From Bradyrhizobium uaiense (GTDB lineage: Bacteria > Pseudomonadota > Alphaproteobacteria > Rhizobiales > Xanthobacteraceae), in NCBI RefSeq assembly GCF_010811875.1, contig NZ_VKHP01000048.1, positions 1-44,880 of the forward strand: 44,880 nucleotides of DNA, in the 5' to 3' direction. Below the pieces are notes generated by a model. That model did not search any database and was not told the origin of the DNA. It saw nothing but the letters and a program-made list of their open reading frames with translations. Of the stretch, positions 25,086-33,890 are shown piece after piece. Numbering within the stretch: the stretch's first letter is position 1; each line of letters starts with the position of its first letter. Position numbers and translations under genes: made by a program.

Positions 25086-25303
25086 TGCCGCATTGACTCC
25101 ACGTCGCGATGCCTGAGCGTGATATTAGGTTGTTACGATCACAGTGTCTGTTGCGAGCGAAAACCTGTGCGCAACAAGAGCGATGACGTTATTCGATCGT
25201 CAGCCGATTGTCCGGATGATTCAGAGGAATCTGATCGCCAGATTGTTCATTTTGGGCCGACTTACCTCAACCTTGGATCATCATATTTCGCGGAGATTAT
25301 CTA

Positions 25304-25456
25304 ATGACTGGTCTGATTGAATTGGTGAAAGCCGTTGGCAACATCCCGCTATCAACGCTGGTTGCTATGGTGCTACTAGCGGGCTTCGGCTTATCGGCCT
25401 TTGCGATTTACGTAGTCGCGAAGATTGCGGCAGCGCGAACCAATGGTTCTTCATAA
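25304..25456 (+). CDS. Small single-span membrane protein
   Basis: A 50-residue protein with a well-placed GGAG ribosome binding site eight bases before ATG 25304. An amphipathic N-terminus (TGLIELVKAVGNIP) is followed by one membrane helix (STLVAMVLLAGFGLSAFAIY) and a short basic tail (VVAKIAAARTNGSS). Such small hydrophobic proteins can be toxins, holin-like or regulatory peptides. No family is recognised. A structured inverted repeat follows about 100 bases downstream. Confidence 0.55.
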   Translation: MTGLIELVKAVGNIPLSTLVAMVLLAGFGLSAFAIYVVAKIAAARTNGSS

Positions 25457-25557
25457 TAGAGCGCACGGTTGCAGATTGAGTAACACCATCTACTGCCATA
25501 CGTAGGGTAGATTGCTCACTTCAACGGATTTTGGGGTCGTCGATCAGACAAGGAATA

Positions 25558-25603
25558 TAAGCCCGAGCCAAACACAACGTCAGTTGTTCTCCGCGCGGGC
25601 TTA
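25558..25603. repeat. Nested inverted repeat, possible terminator or small RNA
   Basis: TAAGCCCG at 25558-25565 pairs with CGGGCTTA at 25596-25603, and the loop contains a second hairpin (ACAAC GTCA GTTGT). There is no T run, so it is not a standard terminator. GGGCTTAGCCGAT at its right end recurs near 26773. Confidence 0.45.
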
Positions 25604-25704
25604 GCCGATCGATCCAGTCCATCGACATCGCGTTGAAATTAGTCGGATAACCTCGCGATCAACTCCAATAGAAATGCTGTGGCAGCGCGTGTATTTTCAA
25701 TGAC

Positions 25705-26103
25705 GTGATGACCCGCATTCTGCGTCGTAAAATGCCGTGCGCCGCCACGCACCCCAAATCCAGCGATGCCAGTGCATCGGCCGTCGTCAGCGCCTTCAGC
25801 AACGGATCGCCCATTCAGGCCGCCGACATCAGCTACGAGCTGGCGCACGGCCTGCTGTTGCACCCGCCAATGAGGATTCTCGACCCGTCGGGCACGCGCA
25901 AATACGACAAGGCGATGGAAGAGGAAGCCAACTGGCTCGGGCCCGCGCTTCTCGTCTCGGATGAAGCCGCGATGCATATCGCGGCGCTGGGCTGACGATC
26001 GCCAAGGCCTCAGACATGTAAAGCGCAAGCGAACCGCTGGTCCGGATGCGGCTCAACGTCTCCGGCGCTTACCAGCGTTTGGCAAACCGTCGCCGCTATG
26101 CCT
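25705..26103 (+). pseudogene. ImmA/IrrE-type metallopeptidase relic
   Basis: The C-terminal part of an ImmA/IrrE (DUF955) peptidase. The zinc motif, normally HExxH, reads YELAHGLLLHPP here, so the first His is Tyr. After EEEANWLGPALLVSDEAA the similarity moves to a second frame near 25990 (LTIAKASDM), meets a TAA where a Tyr would be expected, and continues as RMRLNVSGAYQRLANRRRYA to 26103. The lost ligand, the frameshift and the stop together show a dead gene. In phages and islands such peptidases cut repressors to induce transfer; the intact relative may lie elsewhere in the genome. Confidence 0.75.
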
Positions 26104-26147
26104 GAGCTTTTAGGGGCGCAGGCAAACGCTGGCTGATCAGGCGGGTG

Positions 26148-26696
26148 CTACGCAGCCGCTCGTGGTGCGGCCCGGGTGAATTCATCGAGCTTGTCGTCCA
26201 GCTCAAAAAAGTTCGCTGCAGTGTCACGGAGCTCCTTTGCGGCCTGGCCCCAAAACGCGACCTCGACCTTAAAGCCACGCTCGATCAGTTTTGCGACAAC
26301 CGGCACATAGTCCGAGTCCCCGGCAACCAGCAGGATATCGTCGTTGTCCTTGTCGATGACGTTGAACGCGTTGTCCATCATGGCCGTCGCGATCGCCACG
26401 TCGACCTTCTTCTCCTTGTTGCCGGCGTTCTTGTTGTAGACGTGGGTCTTGAAGCCTGCCTTGTCGACCATCTTCCAGAATGAGTCGCCTGGAGGCGGCG
26501 ATCCCCACAGCTTAGCCACGGTGTCCTCACCGCTGACGTATTTGTACAGTTTTCCGTAATCCAGCACCCAACCGTGGTCGACAATGCCGTTTCTCATGGC
26601 TTCTGCGATGTTCTTGGCCCTGCCCTTTCTCACGGCCGAAACCCGGGAGCCTTCGATGTAGAGGTTTGAATTATCGACGTAGGTGTAGGTGGTCAT
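26148..26696 (-). CDS. NYN / LabA-like domain protein
   Basis: A 182-residue protein with the NYN (DUF88, LabA-like) fold, related to PIN ribonucleases. The acidic residues stand where expected: Asp8 (YVDNSNLY), Asp99 (KKVDVAIATAMMD), and Asp127/Asp129 in LLVAGDSDYVPVV. A GGAG site lies before ATG 26696. Members are thought to be single-domain RNases acting on RNA processing. It appears complete and lies among decayed genes, next to a hairpin at 26761-26775 upstream. Confidence 0.85.
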   Translation of the reverse strand: MTTYTYVDNSNLYIEGSRVSAVRKGRAKNIAEAMRNGIVDHGWVLDYGKLYKYVSGEDTVAKLWGSPPPGDSFWKMVDKAGFKTHVYNKNAGNKEKKVDVAIATAMMDNAFNVIDKDNDDILLVAGDSDYVPVVAKLIERGFKVEVAFWGQAAKELRDTAANFFELDDKLDEFTRAAPRAAA

Positions 26697-26760
26697 GCGG
26701 TCGCTTCTCCAATGATGATCGTGAGAAAATGATCAAAATAATGATTCGAAAAAATAATGA

Positions 26761-26775
26761 CCCCGACGAGCGGGG
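26761..26775. terminator. Short GC hairpin
   Basis: CCCCG-ACGAG-CGGGG forms a 5-bp stem with a 5-base loop. It resembles the stem of an intrinsic terminator but lacks a clear T run. It lies between the NYN gene and the next minus-strand gene. Confidence 0.35.
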
Positions 26776-26873
26776 CTTAGCCGATATGGGCATACGGTGC
26801 CGACCTCGCAAGGCCTCGACCTTTAGGCGCCGCGCGCATTCGCGATCGCCCGACGATCTTTCGCGCGAAGTGG

Positions 26874-27224
26874 CTAGGCCACCGCGGGCGAAGCGGAGAC
26901 TTGGCCGCCATCGAGCAGCTGGAGCACGCTGTGCGAGGCTGTCACGCCGCCGACCACCCGCGTCATGGCGTCCGGCTCATCGGCATCCCAACTGACGCGA
27001 ATGCCCCCGAAGAGCTGAAACACCCAGATCGACATCTCCGGCAAGTCCATGCTTTGCGCGGCCTCATAGGCGAGGGCGCCGGCGGCGATGGCATTGCCGG
27101 CGAGCAGCCTTCGGTGGACCTCCTTGCCGGCCCGGTTGAGAAAGCCGGCCCATACCCCATGCTTTTGCCGATCGAGCACCCCCCAATGGTGGAAGAGCAG
27201 TCCCTCGGTGACGAACTTGAACAC
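26874..27224 (-). CDS. Hypothetical protein, probably a fragment
   Basis: A 116-residue frame beginning at GTG 27224 directly downstream of the serine recombinase. The sequence is protein-like (FHHWGVLDRQKHGVWAGFLN, then MSIWVFQLFGGIRVSW) and ends in a low-complexity tail. No family is recognised. The lack of a good ribosome binding site and the abrupt upstream stop suggest the N-terminal part is lost. Confidence 0.4.
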   Translation of the reverse strand: MFKFVTEGLLFHHWGVLDRQKHGVWAGFLNRAGKEVHRRLLAGNAIAAGALAYEAAQSMDLPEMSIWVFQLFGGIRVSWDADEPDAMTRVVGGVTASHSVLQLLDGGQVSASPAVA

Positions 27225-27255
27225 TCGCCAACCCGGTCACCATCAAAGGGCAACG

Positions 27256-28740
27256 TCATCGCCGCCACGAGGATGCCGTTTCGAAGCGTCGGTTCTTGCG
27301 GTGGCCGGCCGTTAGCTGCCCCTTTAGCTCGGCATTCTTGTTAAGGCGCCGCTCCACCATCGTCGGACGCGAAAGGGAGGAACCGTCGGTTAGATCGCAA
27401 CCCGATCTGAGTGTCGATATCGGCACGTCTCCAGGATTTGAACCTACTCTCGTACCGCCTCTAAGCCGGCGCGCGATCCGTTGCTTGGCGTCCTTCTCGG
27501 AAATTACGTAATTGATCACGAGATCAATGTTGCGCTGGCGCTCCCCTTCGATCCGATCACGTTTTGCTTCTAGTCGCGCGCGCACTGCGACCGCGTGCCC
27601 CGCAAGCCGCTCCCGTTCACTGTTGTAGTTGCGGACATAAGTCTCGATCAGCTGCGGCTCTTTCAGTTCTTCCGCCATGCCGCTGAGCACAAGTCTTTCG
27701 ATGTCGCGCAGGTAGATGATCTTTCGATTCGAACAACTCCCGCTCTCGCGAACCGCCGAGCAGCGAATCCTGGTCTTTCCAGTCTTGTCACGGTCATGGA
27801 CCGACATCCCCGATCCGCAACAACCGCAGCGAAGGAGACCGGAAAGGAGGTGCGGTGGCCGCCGCTTCACGTGGCTGGCCAAGTGGCTCTTCTCGGTTTT
27901 CAGAGCGTGAGCCTGCTCCCAAACGGACTGTTCGACGATCCGAAGCTGAGGCGCCTCGATGCTCTGCCACTCATCGCGAGGGTTCGGGCGAGACAGCCGC
28001 TTGCCGGTGTCAGGATCCTTGACCATCCGGACTTTGTTCCAAACGATCCGCCCGACATAGAGTTCGTTCAAGATGAGCCCAGCACCACGTTCGGCGTTCC
28101 CATTGATCGTCGACGCGTTCCATAGCCGGCCTCGCGGCGGACGAACGTTTTCTCGGTTGAGATCGTGTGCGATGTCCCGCGGCGTTCGTCCCCCGGCATA
28201 GGCCGTGAAAATTCGTCGGACGATCGCAGCTTCGTCTTCGACGATTTCGAGTTCGCCGGCTTTGCCGGGAATAGCTCGATATCCGTAGGCGCGTCCGCCG
28301 GCGTGTCGACCGTCGCGTATCACACCGGCCATACCGCGACGGACCTTCTTCGCTCCGTCTTCGCGCTGCATCTGTCCAACGAGGCCGCGAATTCCAATCA
28401 AGATCGAATCCGCGGTGCCATCATGAACGGCTTGGATTTGGATGCCCTGGAAAGATAGCCTTTTGTGAATGCCGGCCAAGTCTTCCATATCACGAGAAAG
28501 CCGATCCAACGCCTCCACAATGACGACGGTGAAACGTTGTTGGCGAGCCGCATCCATAAGCTGCATCAAGCCATCGCGACCGAATACAGAGGCTCCAGAA
28601 CGAGCTTTGTCCTCGAAGATCGCAACGACGTCGAGCTGATTACGGGCCGCATAGGCCCTACATAGAGCAATCTGATCTTCAGTCGATTTTTCGTTTTGAA
28701 GCTCGGTCGAGAACCGAGCATAAACTGCTGCGGACTTCAT
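27256..28740 (-). CDS. Large serine recombinase
   Basis: A 494-residue site-specific recombinase. The resolvase domain starts AAVYARFSTELQ with the nucleophile Ser11 and includes VEALDRLSRDMEDLA. The recombinase domain follows (GRAYGYRAIPG, then NELYVGRIVWNK). A zinc ribbon comes next (LRCGCCGSGMSVHDRDKTGK and CSAVRESGSCSNRK) and then a coiled-coil stretch. After DAKQRIARR the C-terminal ~65 residues (GGTRVGSNPGDVPISTLRSG on) do not look like the family, so the natural end may have been replaced by a rearrangement near 27480. ATG 28740 begins where the resolvase fold starts. It could drive excision of a nested element; its att sites are not visible. Confidence 0.85.
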   Translation of the reverse strand: MKSAAVYARFSTELQNEKSTEDQIALCRAYAARNQLDVVAIFEDKARSGASVFGRDGLMQLMDAARQQRFTVVIVEALDRLSRDMEDLAGIHKRLSFQGIQIQAVHDGTADSILIGIRGLVGQMQREDGAKKVRRGMAGVIRDGRHAGGRAYGYRAIPGKAGELEIVEDEAAIVRRIFTAYAGGRTPRDIAHDLNRENVRPPRGRLWNASTINGNAERGAGLILNELYVGRIVWNKVRMVKDPDTGKRLSRPNPRDEWQSIEAPQLRIVEQSVWEQAHALKTEKSHLASHVKRRPPHLLSGLLRCGCCGSGMSVHDRDKTGKTRIRCSAVRESGSCSNRKIIYLRDIERLVLSGMAEELKEPQLIETYVRNYNSERERLAGHAVAVRARLEAKRDRIEGERQRNIDLVINYVISEKDAKQRIARRLRGGTRVGSNPGDVPISTLRSGCDLTDGSSLSRPTMVERRLNKNAELKGQLTAGHRKNRRFETASSWRR

Positions 28741-28933
28741 CTTGAACACCACCGCTGATGCGTTTCTCGCTGGCGGCGTCAATATGAGTTTTTATCAGCC
28801 GCTCATTCTCGAAGAGATGATCGCGCCTCGCATCGGCGATTGCAAGAGCTTCAACGAATTTGACTAAGGCACGATCTATTCCAGGTGAGTTTACCCACGG
28901 TGGCGCATGTTCCTTTGCTTTCGCACGCTTCAT
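28679..28933 (-). CDS. Small protein upstream of the serine recombinase
   Basis: An 84-residue basic protein (HAPPWVNSPGIDRALVKFVE, then ALAIADARRDHL) whose 3' end overlaps the recombinase start by about 60 bases. Similar short open frames precede serine recombinases in other rhizobia, which supports it as a real gene. Start ATG 28933 is chosen over 28960. No function is known. Confidence 0.45.
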   Translation of the reverse strand: MKRAKAKEHAPPWVNSPGIDRALVKFVEALAIADARRDHLFENERLIKTHIDAASEKRISGGVQDEVRSSLCSVLDRASKRKID

Positions 28934-29279
28934 AACGCCAGGATGCTGCAAGCGGTTCAAGAAGGGTAGGTTTCTTAGACATCGATCGCAGAATTGGATA
29001 TGATCGAAAGAAAAATCGATAGATTCTCGGGAGCGTAGAGATCTGAGCAGGCGTTATGCTCTCGCAGATGACAGGCTCGGCAATTCCCGCAGCACACCGT
29101 CATGAGAAACGGGGTAACGAGTAGCTTCGTTGATTTCGCTGCTTCATCTTTTGAGTCGGAGCGCATTCTTGCATTTTGGCCGAGTCTTTTCTTGTGCGGT
29201 CTGTGGTCATTTGTTGAAACCGTAGCCGTTGCGCACGCGCGCACCAGCCGAGTGGCCGGGTCTCCTTGAGCCTGACGTT
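28934..29279. other. Intergenic stretch, nothing recognised
   Basis: About 350 bases with no gene that I can support. It separates the recombinase unit from the ligase relic. Confidence 0.3.
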
Positions 29280-29366
29280 ATCGAACGCTACGAGGATGAT
29301 GCTCTTCGATTTGCCCTTGAGCTCGTTCTGCAGGATCGAGAAGTCGGTCGTGCCGTCGGCCGCCAT
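29280..29366 (-). pseudogene. LigD-type DNA ligase fragment
   Basis: About 29 residues (ADGTTDFSILQNELKGKSKS, then IILVAFD) match the conserved middle of the ATP-dependent ligase domain of LigD, where DGTTDFSALQNELKG and LVAFDLLYLNG are typical. Sequence on both sides is unrelated. It is a short relic of a repair ligase; LigD genes in Bradyrhizobium are often near DUF3606 genes, one of which is the next relic. Confidence 0.6.
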
Positions 29367-29475
29367 CGGTTTGTTACGCTGAAATGCCACTGGAAGAATT
29401 CCACGCACAGTTCGAATCGTTCCGGAACCTGCGAATCCCTGTCGCGTTGCTTCAATGTCACAACAGGAGGCACCG

Positions 29476-29651
29476 ATGGCGGCAGCGAAGAAGAGCAAGA
29501 CGGCGCGCGGACGAAAGCAGGACCGGGCGCGGGTGGCAGGCGGGCAGGACTACGAAGTACAGTACGAGGCGAAGACCGGAAGTCGGCACCGGCGGTGAAG
29601 AAGGTCGTCAAAAAGGTCGGCAACGCGCGCAAGCGGGTGGGAAAACGGTAA
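29476..29651 (+). pseudogene. DUF3606 small protein, frameshifted
   Basis: ATG 29476 follows a strong AGGAGG site. The product reads MAAAKKSKTARGRKQDRARV and then QDYEVQYEAK, the DUF3606 start, but ends after 40 residues at 29598. The expected C-terminus (KSAPAVKKVVKKVGNARKRV) is present in another frame to 29651. A missing base near 29575 explains the break. The protein is a small basic factor of unknown role. Confidence 0.7.
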
Positions 29652-30039
29652 GGCCGCTGAGTCGGAGACGAATTGGCGTGGATGCTTGGTGCCGGTCCTC
29701 CTCGTTGGGGGCATTCTGGACAGGTGTCTCAAATCGAGTCTATGGAGCACGTGGATTGCCCGTCCCCAGAGCGTCCGTATTGTCGGCCTTCGTTCAGTGG
29801 TCATCAGCATAGAAGTAGACCTCGAATGCGACGAATCCTGTGGTCCGCCATCTGTTCCAGCTCCTCACACAAGGCTGGATTCCCAGTAAGCAGAGGACAA
29901 GGTTTCCCCAATTCTGAGATCCCTGTGAAAGATGCCGAGCGGTTCTTGCAGGATGGCCAGCATCACGTTCGCTTAGGTCTTTGCGCGTGCAGCCAGAGCC
30001 GCACCGCGCTCTCATGTGTTGGGAGGAAGCGGCCCCTGA
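29652..30039. other. Stretch between relics, nothing recognised
   Basis: About 390 bases without a gene I can support. The right part may still belong to the decayed DUF2235 gene that follows. Confidence 0.3.
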
Positions 30040-30330
30040 CTTGCAGCCGCAAGTGATCGAGTTCGCGCTCGTCGTGCCAGAGACCAAGCGATCCGCATTC
30101 AGCTTCAGGAATCTATCGTGTACCTTGATACCGAATCCGTCGGGCCCTTTGCGGTCGGGAAAGGTCTGAGCCGCATGCGCCATCCAACCCAGCGAGATGT
30201 CGGAGAGGCGGTTTCATTTTCGGGATAACTACCGCCGACATCGGAGTGGTTTCCTGCGAACCACATTCCACTGCCAATCCGGTTGCTTGAAATCCGCGCA
30301 AGGCCGCGCCGCACATTCAGCGCGAGAGCA
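30040..30330 (-). pseudogene. DUF2235 hydrolase, C-terminal relic
   Basis: On the minus strand WFAGNHSDVGGSYPENE, the late DUF2235 signature, is followed after a frameshift by SDISLGWMAHAAQTFPDRKG and DGFGIKVHDRFLKLNAD. The N-terminal hydrolase with the nucleophile is gone. It is a different copy from the intact gene at 10155-11456, whose matching motif differs (RWFVGAHANVGGGYE). Confidence 0.65.
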
Positions 30331-30589
30331 GGCTTTTGTCGGGCACCTGCTGCGCCGTTGTCGGCATTGAGACCCAATGCCAGAAACCTGACATACGCGC
30401 GCTACGAAGTGCCTGCTGGGACTGCGAACTCACCTCGGCACGCGATTTGCTCTGTTCACGGCATCATCACCAATCCCGGTGCGATGATCTTCGGGACGGA
30501 CACGGCGCGCGTCGCTGTTCGCGTTTGGTCCGTTCCGACGGCTTGCTGTGGCATGACTTGGCGCTCGGTAGTGGACCGAGAAAATGCAG

Positions 30590-30960
30590 GGAAGGATTGG
30601 ATGCGATCTAGAGTTCTTCTTTTGGGAGCCAGCGAAACTGCCACCGGAAAAGTGCGATTGGTCCGGAGGCTATATTGGCGGGCAAGTTGGTGGCGGGTGC
30701 TTCGCGCCTCCTTCCCCAATCCCTACGGTCAGTCGATCTTTGGCGATGCCGGCAGGTTCGATGTCATGCGGCGGCACAGCCCGCACCTGCCGTTCGGCTA
30801 GGGCCGCTTTTCCGCCTGAGCGTGCGCTGGGTGCCTGGAATTGCGATGAGCCTTCTTCGCGCCACGCGTGCGGATGGGAGATCGGGTACGGACCAACGCC
30901 GCGGAGGCTGTCGTCTACCTGCCGTCTAATGCATTCGCTGCCTGCGGCTCCTATCGGTCA
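30590..30960 (+). pseudogene. P450 relic at the 5' end of the GA operon, probably CYP115
   Basis: Pieces of the C-terminal half of a cytochrome P450 can be read in shifting frames: EFFFWEPAKLPPEK (the ExxR-following region), then GGYIGGQVGGGCFA, then FGDAGRFDVMRRHSPHLPFG, which ends exactly where the heme loop begins and meets a stop, and finally AVVYLPSNAF near the end. At least three frame changes or stops separate them. CYP115, which converts GA9 to GA4, lies directly upstream of CYP112 in complete operons and is lost or decayed in most rhizobia. Position and content fit that loss. The assignment to CYP115 rather than another P450 rests on position. Confidence 0.65.
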
Positions 30961-30999
30961 CCTTCCGCCCTTTCATCGCTTAGAGAGTGATTTGCCACC

Positions 31000-32202
31000 A
31001 TGTCCGAACAATCCTTGCCGACGCTGCCGATGTGGCGAGTCGATCACATCGAGCCTTCGCCGGAGATGTTGGCGCTACGCGCCAACGGTCCGATCCACCG
31101 CGTGCGCTTCCCGTCCGGACACGAAGGCTGGTGGGTGACAGGTTACGACGAGGCAAAGGCGGCGCTGTCGGACGCGGCGTTCCGGCCCGCGGGAATGCCG
31201 CCGGCGGCATTCACCCCGGATTCGGTGATTCTCGGTTCGCAGGGGTGGCTGGTCTCGCACGAGGGAGGCGAGCATGCCCGGTTACGCACGATCGTGGCGC
31301 CTGCCTTCAGCAACCGCCGGGCCAAGCTGCTCGCGCAGCAGGTGGAAGCGATCGCCGCGCAGTTGTTTGAGAAACTTGCGGCCCAGCCTCAGCCCGCCGA
31401 CCTGAGGCGCCACCTCTCCTTTCCGCTTCCGGCCATGGTCATCAGCGCGCTGATGGGCGTGCTCTCCGAGGATCGCGCCTTTTTCGCCCGGCTGTCCGGC
31501 GAAGTGATGACGCACCAGCATGAAAGCGGACCGCGCAGCGCGTCGCGCGAGGCCTGGGAAGAACTGCGCGTCTACATGCGCGGCAAGATGCACGACAAGC
31601 GCCAGGCTCCCGGCGACAACCTGCTGACGGATCTGCTCGCGGCGGTCGACCAGGGCAAGGCGACCGAGGAAGAGGCGGTCGGCCTTGCGGCGGGTATGCT
31701 GGTGGCGGGGCACGAGAGCACCGTCGCGCAGATCGAATTCGGCCTGCTGGCCATGTTCCGCCATCCGCAACAGCGCAAACGCCTGGTCGGCGATCCATCC
31801 CTGGTGGACAAGGCGGTGGAGGAAATCCTGCGCATGTACCCGCCGGGCGCCGGCTGGGACGGAATCATGCGCTATCCGAAAACCGATGTGACCATCGCGG
31901 GCATAGATATTCCCGCGGAGAGCAAGGTGCTGGTCGGGCTGCCGGCGACGTCGTTTGACGCGCGCCATTTCGACGCCCCGGAAACCTTCGACATCGGACG
32001 TGACGAAAATCCTCACCTGGCGTTTTCTTACGGACCGCACCACTGCATCGGCGCAGCGCTGGCGAGACTCGAACTCAAGGTGGTGTTCGGTTTGATCTTC
32101 CAGCGGTTTCCTGCGTTGCGCCTGGCCGTGGCGCCCGAAGAACTGAAGTTGCGCAAGGACATCATCACTGGTGGGTTCGAGGCGTTTCCGGTGCTCTGGT
32201 GA
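31000..32202 (+). CDS. cyp112: CYP112, gibberellin C-20 oxidase
   Basis: A 400-residue soluble bacterial P450 that oxidises GA12 stepwise at C-20 and releases it to give GA9. Visible are the I-helix AGHEST near residue 231, the K-helix EEILR near 272, and the heme loop FSYGPHHCIGAALARLE with Cys349. ATG 31000 is the natural start. It is the first intact gene of the operon; CYP114 starts 88 bases later. No promoter was recognised upstream; the decayed P450 occupies that space. Confidence 0.93.
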   Translation: MSEQSLPTLPMWRVDHIEPSPEMLALRANGPIHRVRFPSGHEGWWVTGYDEAKAALSDAAFRPAGMPPAAFTPDSVILGSQGWLVSHEGGEHARLRTIVAPAFSNRRAKLLAQQVEAIAAQLFEKLAAQPQPADLRRHLSFPLPAMVISALMGVLSEDRAFFARLSGEVMTHQHESGPRSASREAWEELRVYMRGKMHDKRQAPGDNLLTDLLAAVDQGKATEEEAVGLAAGMLVAGHESTVAQIEFGLLAMFRHPQQRKRLVGDPSLVDKAVEEILRMYPPGAGWDGIMRYPKTDVTIAGIDIPAESKVLVGLPATSFDARHFDAPETFDIGRDENPHLAFSYGPHHCIGAALARLELKVVFGLIFQRFPALRLAVAPEELKLRKDIITGGFEAFPVLW

Positions 32203-32290
32203 TTCGCGGGACGCCGCCGGCTATCGCGATCTTCTCTGCAATTTATCGGCGCGCGCTCCCGTCTGATCAGCCAGCCAATAGGTAACCAAA

Positions 32291-33580
32291 ATGGACGTGC
32301 AAGCAGCCACGGCAGTATGTCGGGACGCCTTCGCCGAACTGGCGTCGCCAGCGTGCCTTCACGACCCGTATCCGTTCATGCGGTGGTTGCGCGAGCACGA
32401 TCCGGTGCATCGCTCAGCGTCGGGCCTCTTTCTGTTGAGCCGCCACGCCGACATCCTCTGGGCGCTCAAGGCCACGGGCGATGCGTTTCGGGGACCAGCG
32501 CCGGGCGAACTGGCGCGCTATTTTCCGCGTGCAGCCGCCAGCCTGTCGCTCAATCTACTGGCGTCCACGCTAGCGATGAAGAACCCACCGGCGCACACGC
32601 GTCTGCGCCGGCTGATCTCGCGCGATTTCACCATGCGCCAGATCGACGACCTGCGGCCGAGCATCGCGCGCATCGTCGCCGCGCGCCTCGACGGCATGGC
32701 TCCCGCGCTCGAGCGCGGGGAGGCCGTGGACCTGCATCGGGAATTCGCGCTGGCCTTGCCCATGCTGGTCTTCGCCGAACTGTTTGGCATGCCCCAGGAC
32801 GACATGTTCGGGCTCGCCGCCGGCATCGGCGCCATTCTGGAAGGCCTCAGCCCTCACGCCAGCGATCCCCAGCTCGCCGCGGCGGACGCGGCCAGTGCCA
32901 GAGTGAAGGCCTATTTCGGCGGTCTCATCCAGCGCAAGCGCACCGATCCCCGCTTCGACATCGTGTCGATGCTGGTCGGCGCACACGACGATGATGCCGA
33001 CACGCTATCGGATGCGGAGTTGATCAGCATGTTGTGGGGTATGCTGCTGGGCGGCTTCGCCACCACTGCTGCCACCATCGACCATGCGGTCCTGGCGATG
33101 CTGGCGTATCCCCAACAGAGGCACTGGCTGCAGGGAGGCGCCGTGGGGGTGAAGGCGTTCGTCGAAGAAGTCCTGCGCTGCGACGCGCCCGCGATGTTTA
33201 GCTCCATTCCGCGTATCGCCCAGCGCGACATCGAATTGGGCGGCGTGGTGATCCCGAAGAACGCGGACGTGCGCGTGCTGATCGCGTCCGGCAATCGTGA
33301 CCCGGACGCCTTCGCCGATCCCGATCGCTTCGATCCGGCGCGGTTCTACGGCACCAGTCCAGGCATGTCGACCGACGGGCAGATCATGCTGAGCTTCGGC
33401 CACGGCATCCACTTCTGCCTCGGTGCGCAACTGGCCCGGGTACAGCTGGCCGAGAGCCTGCCGCGGATCCAGGCCCGTTTCCCCACGCTGGCATTGGCCG
33501 GGCAGCCGACCCGGGAGCCCTCCGCGTTCCTTCGGACGTTCCGCGCGCTGCCGGTGCGGCTGCATGCGCAGGTGAGCTGA
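32291..33580 (+). CDS. cyp114: CYP114, ring-contracting P450
   Basis: A 429-residue P450 that with its ferredoxin converts ent-kaurenoic acid to GA12-aldehyde (ring B contraction). The heme loop [15 protein letters not shown] places Cys376. The I-helix reads [10 protein letters not shown], so the acidic residue that usually precedes the Thr pair is Ala. ATG 32291 has an AGGTAA site. The ferredoxin ATG follows its stop after one base, which fits co-translation of the two partners. Confidence 0.93.
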   Translation: MDVQAATAVCRDAFAELASPACLHDPYPFMRWLREHDPVHRSASGLFLLSRHADILWALKATGDAFRGPAPGELARYFPRAAASLSLNLLASTLAMKNPPAHTRLRRLISRDFTMRQIDDLRPSIARIVAARLDGMAPALERGEAVDLHREFALALPMLVFAELFGMPQDDMFGLAAGIGAILEGLSPHASDPQLAAADAASARVKAYFGGLIQRKRTDPRFDIVSMLVGAHDDDADTLSDAELISMLWGMLLGGFATTAATIDHAVLAMLAYPQQRHWLQGGAVGVKAFVEEVLRCDAPAMFSSIPRIAQRDIELGGVVIPKNADVRVLIASGNRDPDAFADPDRFDPARFYGTSPGMSTDGQIMLSFGHGIHFCLGAQLARVQLAESLPRIQARFPTLALAGQPTREPSAFLRTFRALPVRLHAQVS

Positions 33581-33581
33581 G

Positions 33582-33890
33582 ATGCGCGTCGTGGTCGACC
33601 AGGATCTGTGCGGAACCAGCGGGCAGTGCGTGCTGACGCTGCCGGGCACCTTTCGCCAGCGCGAATCGGACGGCGTGGCCGAAGTGTGCGTGGCGACGGT
33701 CCCGCAGGCGCTGCACGCCGCCGTGAAGCTGGCGGCGAGCCAGTGCCCTGTCGCCGCCATTCGGGTCATCGAAAGCGACGCTGGCGATGACGAGCCCGGC
33801 AGCGCCGACCCTCCGCCTTCTCCACTTGAGGCCGAGCGGCATGCCGCAAGAGACCAACGCCATCCAGGAGGACACGATGGGACGGTTTGA
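33582..33890 (+). CDS. Ferredoxin of the GA operon
   Basis: A 102-residue 3Fe-4S ferredoxin (Fd-GA). Cys10, Cys16 and Cys55 (DLCGTSGQC, then SQCPVAAI) are the three cluster ligands. The family needs only about 65 residues; the C-terminal 35 are Pro- and His-rich and overlap the SDR gene by 14 bases. It supplies electrons to CYP114 and probably to the other P450s of the operon. Confidence 0.9.
   Translation: MRVVVDQDLCGTSGQCVLTLPGTFRQRESDGVAEVCVATVPQALHAAVKLAASQCPVAAIRVIESDAGDDEPGSADPPPSPLEAERHAARDQRHPGGHDGTV

Noticed and set aside
25639..26028. 129-residue open frame on the minus strand
   Set aside because: It is antisense to the ImmA/IrrE relic, which has clear family motifs on the plus strand.
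27420..27455. Stretch resembling a tRNA T arm (GGTTCAAATCCTGG on the minus strand)
   Set aside because: The flanking stem bases do not pair and no acceptor or anticodon arm can be drawn; it lies in the odd tail of the serine recombinase.
30549..30562. Possible sigma-54 promoter (TGGCATGACTTGGC) upstream of the GA operon
   Set aside because: The spacing between the GG and GC elements is one base short of the consensus and the site lies far upstream, before the P450 relic.
30330..30999. nod box, NifA site or TTS box before the GA operon
   Set aside because: No sequence close to these known boxes was found by eye.
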